Shown in pieces: positions 60,252-64,000 of a stretch of DNA of 64,000 nucleotides. The notes under the pieces are model-generated. The model did not search any database and was not told where the DNA came from. It saw only the letters and a program-made list of their open reading frames with translations. This stretch comes from Rhodanobacter sp. 7MK24 (GTDB taxonomy: Bacteria; Pseudomonadota; Gammaproteobacteria; Xanthomonadales; Rhodanobacteraceae), in NCBI RefSeq assembly GCF_014842995.1, contig NZ_JACYXL010000002.1:340793-404792 (forward strand), written 5' to 3'. The position numbers and the translations under genes were made by a program. Each line of letters starts with the position of its first letter. Positions within the stretch are counted from its first letter, which is position 1.

Positions 60252-61262
60252 ATGATCGAGATAGATGGATCGGGTGGTGGCGGCCAGTTGCTGCGTACCG
60301 CGTTGACCTTGAGCATGGTGACGGCAACCCCGTTCACGATGACGGGCATTCGCGCCAAACGGAACCGTCCTGGCCTGATGCGCCAGCACCTGACCGCCGT
60401 CGAGGCAGCGCGCCAGGTCTGCGGCGCAGCGGTGACAGGCGCCGACGCAGGCTCGCAAACACTCACCTTCATTCCGAAGGCCATACGCTCGGGTGACTAC
60501 CATTTTCCTATCGGCACGGCGGGCTCGACCACGCTGGTATTGCAGACGGTATTGCCCGCGCTAAGCCTCGCAAGCCATGCGTCCACCATCCGCCTTGAAG
60601 GCGGTACGCACAATCCGCTGGCACCGCCGGCAGACTTTCTCATTGACGTCTTTGCCCCCACGCTCGGAAAGATGGGCGTGCAGGCCGACATCCGCCTTGA
60701 GCGCCACGGCTTTTATCCGGCAGGTGGAGGCGTGATGAATGTACGCGTTCAGCCTGCGCGTGCGGTGGAGCCACTACACCTGATGGAGCGAGGCGAGGTT
60801 CGTGCCATATCAGCACGGGCCCTGATCTCGAATCTCAGCACCAGCGTGGCTGACCGTGAGTTGCAGGTCGTAGCACGGCGGCTTGGCTTAGCAGAGGGCG
60901 CGATGAAGATGCACGAGGTCAAGCCGGCGCTTGGGCCGGGTAATGCACTGATGATTCGTATCGAGTCCGAGCATGTGACGGAATACTTCACCACTTTTGG
61001 TGAGCGAGGTGTAAGCGCTGAGCAGGTTGCCGAACAGGCTTGTGAACAAGCTCAGCGCTACATCAAGGCGGGTGTCGCTGTGGGTTGCTATGCGGCCGAC
61101 CAGCTACTACTTCCTATGGCCTTGGTAGGTAGCGGCTCGTTTTCTACCACCGCGCCTACGGACCATTCGCGCACCAATGCTTCACTTATCGAAAAATTCC
61201 TGTCCGTGCAAATTGACTTCCTCGAATTGCGCCCGGATGCGTGGAAAGTGGTGATCGGGTAG
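60252..61262 (+). CDS. rtcA: RtcA RNA 3'-terminal phosphate cyclase
   Basis: About 336 residues from the ATG at 60252 (MIEIDGSGGGGQLLRTALTLS), which has AAGGA upstream and matches the family start; an ATG at 60225 would add nine residues. It converts RNA 3'-phosphate to a 2',3'-cyclic phosphate with ATP. Conserved parts are GSGGGGQLLRTAL, IGTAGSTTLVLQTVLPAL, FYPAGGGVMNV and ADQLLLPMAL near the catalytic His region (DHSRTNASLIEKF). It follows rtcB by 60 bases. Confidence 0.95.
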   Translation: MIEIDGSGGGGQLLRTALTLSMVTATPFTMTGIRAKRNRPGLMRQHLTAVEAARQVCGAAVTGADAGSQTLTFIPKAIRSGDYHFPIGTAGSTTLVLQTVLPALSLASHASTIRLEGGTHNPLAPPADFLIDVFAPTLGKMGVQADIRLERHGFYPAGGGVMNVRVQPARAVEPLHLMERGEVRAISARALISNLSTSVADRELQVVARRLGLAEGAMKMHEVKPALGPGNALMIRIESEHVTEYFTTFGERGVSAEQVAEQACEQAQRYIKAGVAVGCYAADQLLLPMALVGSGSFSTTAPTDHSRTNASLIEKFLSVQIDFLELRPDAWKVVIG

Positions 61263-61726
61263 TGCTGCGATTTTAGATCGCCAGCATCCCCATATCAGGG
61301 ACCGCCTTGGTTCAACATCCGGCGGACTGTTGGCGCTCGCGTCGGATTGGCCACCTCCACTGACAGCGAACCCTCGCCGCGCGCCAGGTTGGATGAAGGC
61401 GGCCCTGGTCAATCACTTTTCGGCTATCTGGTCAAATCCCGGCGCGCGCCAACACTTCAAAGGTCATCTGCGCGATGAATGCCAGAACGAGCACTGGTCC
61501 CGAGGGTGTTCCCTGTTCGCACCGACGTCGAAACTGGTTACGAGAGTCGACCCCGCAGTGTGCCCTGAGATCGGGTTGGTGGTCGCTGCCTATACCATCT
61601 CTCACACGAGGCTCGTCCCCTCTTTCCATAAGGCATCCATTTGGCAAGATAATTGCTTATGCTTTTTGGGTGAGCCTCGAGCAATTTGTGCTCTGCACCA
61701 AGTCGCTAGCTAAGGAGAGTTGACGA
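61263..61726. other. Intergenic region with probable IS3 scrap
   Basis: No intact gene between rtcA and the dGTPase. One stretch (listed separately) reads as an IS3 transposase motif. The dGTPase ribosome site (AAGGAG) is at the end. Confidence 0.5.
61450..61497 (+). pseudogene. IS3-family transposase fragment
   Basis: One frame reads QHFKGHLRDECQNEHWS, very close to the FNGRLRDECLNEHWF motif in the catalytic core of IS3-family transposases. The reading is lost on both sides, so this is a decayed remnant, if real. Confidence 0.5.
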
Positions 61727-63088
61727 ATGATGAAGTGGGACAAGTTACTTAACACTGTGCGCCTGGGAGATCGTCCTTCAAAAGTAGAGGAGGGACGTTC
61801 GCCCTTCCATTCGGATCACGACAAGGTGATCTTCTCAGGTGCTTTTCGGCGCCTTGCGAGGAAAACACAGGTACATCCTCTTGCGACCAACGATCATGTT
61901 CACAATAGGCTGACTCATAGTCTTGAAGTTGCCTGTGTCGGCCGAACCTTGGGGCTACGCGTAGGACAGAAGCTCAAGGAAGCAGACCGTCTCCCTGGTC
62001 AAATTAACGCATCCGATATTGGAGACATTGTCCAAACCGCATGCTTGGCGCATGACATTGGCAACCCGCCTTTTGGTCACACTGGCGAAGAAGCCATTCG
62101 CCATTGGTTCTCCCATGATGCGGGCAAGAAACTGATCGAAGATTTTTCTCTTGAAGAAGCACGCGATCTTCAGTTTTTCGAAGGTAACGCTCAAGGCTTT
62201 CGGGTGCTCACTACGTCCGAACTCCACCAATACAATGGTGGCCTTCGATTGACGTATGCTTCTTTGGGGGCTTTTATCAAATACCCCTGGCTCTCCAACG
62301 ATAAACACGCTGAAGAAAAGAAGGGCAAGTACGGTGTCTATCAGTCCGAACTGAAGCTATTTAAGGAGGTCTCGGCTGCCACTGGCGTAATAGAGCGAAA
62401 TGCCAACCGGTATTGCCGTCATCCGCTCGCACATCTCATGGAGATGGCCGATGATTTTTGTTATGCCATTCTTGATCTAGAAGATGGCATCGAGATGGGG
62501 ATACTAAGCTGGGAACAAGTTTATAAGCTTCTTCGGCCAGTATTGGATGAAACAAAGCTTGGTGCGCTCGATAGCGAGCTAAAACGCCTCCGTCCGGGAA
62601 GATGTCCGCCCCTTATTCGAGGCAAGGTCATTTCGGCATTTGTAGATGCAGGCGCTGATGCCTTCATCAGAAACGAAGATAAAATTCTCAGTGGCGAGGT
62701 TGACGAGCTACTATCCCTTTGCGATGAGAATGTTCGAGGCTGTGTCCGGGAAGCGAAAGATCTCGCCAAGAAGGAAGTTTTTCAACATCCCCGCAAAGTA
62801 GAGCTTGAGATTGGCGCTTACAACACAATGGCGACAGTTCTAAATGTCGTCTGTAACGCTGCGCTTGACGTTGCCTCGGGGAGTGGTAAGGAGAGTTACA
62901 AATCGAAGCGCGTTATCGATCTTATCGGCGAGAACTCTTTTCATCCAGACGTACTAGCTAAAGATTCATCTGGTGGAAACCTGAGATATCTCGCTCTTAT
63001 GCGAGCCATCGATTTCGTAAGCGGATCAACCGACAACTACGTTACGCACTTGGCGCGTCAATTTAACGGCTCAGGAGACGTGCGTTAG
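61727..63088 (+). CDS. dGTPase / deoxynucleotide triphosphohydrolase (HD family)
   Basis: 453 residues; AAGGAG precedes the ATG pair at 61727/61730. The HD-domain metal residues are visible: HNRLTHSLEVACVGRTLG (first His), ACLAHDIGNPPFGHTGEEAI (HD pair), and a later ADDFCYAILDLEDG Asp. N-terminal GAFRRLARKTQVHPL is typical of Dgt. It hydrolyses dGTP to deoxyguanosine and triphosphate. Codon use is AT-rich against the host, and IS3 pieces lie on both sides, so it is probably acquired. Some such enzymes restrict phage by depleting dGTP; that role is not proven here. Confidence 0.88.
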   Translation: MMKWDKLLNTVRLGDRPSKVEEGRSPFHSDHDKVIFSGAFRRLARKTQVHPLATNDHVHNRLTHSLEVACVGRTLGLRVGQKLKEADRLPGQINASDIGDIVQTACLAHDIGNPPFGHTGEEAIRHWFSHDAGKKLIEDFSLEEARDLQFFEGNAQGFRVLTTSELHQYNGGLRLTYASLGAFIKYPWLSNDKHAEEKKGKYGVYQSELKLFKEVSAATGVIERNANRYCRHPLAHLMEMADDFCYAILDLEDGIEMGILSWEQVYKLLRPVLDETKLGALDSELKRLRPGRCPPLIRGKVISAFVDAGADAFIRNEDKILSGEVDELLSLCDENVRGCVREAKDLAKKEVFQHPRKVELEIGAYNTMATVLNVVCNAALDVASGSGKESYKSKRVIDLIGENSFHPDVLAKDSSGGNLRYLALMRAIDFVSGSTDNYVTHLARQFNGSGDVR

Positions 63089-63127
63089 CTACTAGCCGTG
63101 AAATGACAGCATGTGTTTTACCTCCCG

Positions 63128-63158
63128 GCATAACTTGGCGATTTCCGCCAAGTTATGC
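63128..63158 (+). terminator. Hairpin terminator after the dGTPase gene
   Basis: GCATAACTTGGCG (63128-63140) pairs perfectly over 13 bases with CGCCAAGTTATGC (63146-63158), loop ATTTC, followed by TTTAAG. The remaining bases to 63568 hold no gene that I can support. Confidence 0.7.
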
Positions 63159-63568
63159 TTTAAGCTATACATGAGCTATCCAATAGTTAGTCCAGGCCTG
63201 TCCAACATAATTCGTCTGCAAAAAATGTGCGGCCAGGCACGCAATAGCTCTGGTATGTCTTACAAGAAAACAATACCAGCGCGGAAGCGTAAAGCGTTAT
63301 CCGGCACCGAGACATCTTTGAGGGGATGGCGGAAACCTTAATAACAGAATTCCAGGAATGGCCACAATCGCGATACAGCGAACGGACCCACGTGCGGGAT
63401 TGAATTTGTTGCTGGCAGTTCTTGGTCTGCGACTGATCATACGGGTCGGTGGCGGTCGTCGTCGATCGGTCATGTGATGTGCACTCCGGTGCGTGCCGTT
63501 CATTCGATCTGGACTATGTTTTATTCTGCAGCTATAGGTATCTCTGCCAAACCTATAAGGAACATGAA

Positions 63569-63850
63569 ATGACGTTCTACGAAGATTTCAATGCTATCAA
63601 CGGAGAGGCATCTCTCATGGCTTTCCTGGCTCAATATGGCTTCCGTGAAGTCACGGCCGCGCCACGATGGAATCTCGGGGAGTATGAGTTGATCCGCGGC
63701 GGTCATGCCTTCCGAATTGGCTATCGATGGTATGACCCATCGCAAGCTTTCTCAATTCAAAAGGACATTCACAAAGTCGAACTTTGGTCGATTAACGCTG
63801 CGGGCCAAATCCAAGTGCATGGAAATATTGCGTTCGAGGAAGGTGCATAG
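63569..63850 (+). CDS. Small hypothetical protein
   Basis: 93 residues from the ATG at 63569, with AAGGA about eight bases upstream. It is soluble, with a mixed alpha/beta look (FYEDFNAINGEASLMAFLAQYGF, then RGGHAFRIGYRWYD and VHGNIAFEEGA strands). No family is recognised. It lies between the dGTPase and the IS3 transposase and shares their AT-rich composition. Confidence 0.6.
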   Translation: MTFYEDFNAINGEASLMAFLAQYGFREVTAAPRWNLGEYELIRGGHAFRIGYRWYDPSQAFSIQKDIHKVELWSINAAGQIQVHGNIAFEEGA

Positions 63851-63885
63851 GCACGGAAGGTTTGAAGCGTCCTCGTTTTCCCGAG

Positions 63886-64000
63886 TCACCCGGAAATAGA
63901 GGTAGTTGATGATGCCATGGCAAACGCGACGGGCGAGAGTCCGCCGAGTGAGCGATGGGGACGTTGATGGTTGTAGCGGTGGCGCCAGTCCTCGGTCATG
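63886..64000 (-). CDS. IS3-family transposase, C-terminal end (truncated by window edge)
   Basis: Reading the minus strand from the edge gives WRHRYNHQRPHRSLGGLSP, the C-terminal signature of IS3-family OrfB (integrase core), then stop TGA at 63888-63886. The rest of the gene is outside the window. The insertion-sequence end should lie between about 63850 and 63885. Confidence 0.85.
   Translation of the reverse strand, partial: MTEDWRHRYNHQRPHRSLGGLSPVAFAMASSTTSISG

Overview
The window comes from the chromosome of a GC-rich gammaproteobacterium, most likely a member of the Rhodanobacteraceae/Xanthomonadales (Dyella, Luteibacter or Rhodanobacter type). The evidence is a complete Entner-Doudoroff set, a Xanthomonas-style N-acetylglucosamine (nag) cluster with a TonB-dependent receptor, a FucP-type sugar permease and LacI/GntR regulators, and GTAGGAGCGCAC-type REP elements. 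No 16S rRNA or other taxonomic marker is present, so the placement is inference.

Layout. 1-16000: ordinary core and accessory genes. These are the end of an EmrA-type adaptor with EmrB, a GH2 glycosidase, a serine beta-lactamase-like hydrolase, a DUF817 membrane protein, an RND pump without its adaptor, a SnoaL-like protein, an S10 carboxypeptidase, an EamA transporter, a GNAT acetyltransferase and a small membrane protein. 16000-20060: a lower-GC island with a retron-type reverse transcriptase, an overlapping XRE regulator, a structured upstream region that is a candidate msr-msd RNA, a 49-codon basic ORF, a protein built of eleven octapeptide repeats, and a Ser/Thr protein kinase. 20390-28243: DUF2239, an MFS transporter, a PhzF-like protein, then eda, edd, pgl and zwf on the minus strand. 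28459-45178: GlcNAc and chitin-sugar use (GntR regulator, SIS-type GlcN6P deaminase, nagA, LacI regulator, NagP-like permease, glucokinase, TonB receptor, GH20 hexosaminidase), interrupted by a cobalamin riboswitch with btuB and by a diguanylate cyclase. 45272-52796: an Lhr helicase carrying an in-frame repeat insertion, a secreted trypsin-like protease and a monoacylglycerol-lipase-like hydrolase. 52980-54962: a TPR-like protein of unknown role.

54999-61262 is an RNA-repair locus. rtcR (CARF plus sigma-54 activator) diverges from rsr (bacterial Ro60), which is followed by rtcB ligase and rtcA cyclase. Between rsr and rtcB I find four tandem Y-RNA-like elements. Each starts with GCGAATGC and closes on a complementary 3' strand. 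One contains a nearly perfect, circularly permuted tRNA mimic. A sigma-54 promoter and an upstream inverted repeat precede rsr.

61263-64000 is an AT-richer end with a dGTPase-like HD phosphohydrolase, a small unknown protein, an apparent IS3 transposase scrap, and the 3' end of an IS3-family transposase entering from the right edge.

The most novel-looking unit is the retron-type island. In this unit the octapeptide array offers repeated R-x-x-S sites beside a Ser/Thr kinase, which suggests (inference only) an RT/ncRNA sensor coupled to phosphorylation of a repeat scaffold. The four-gene Y RNA array is the second most interesting feature.
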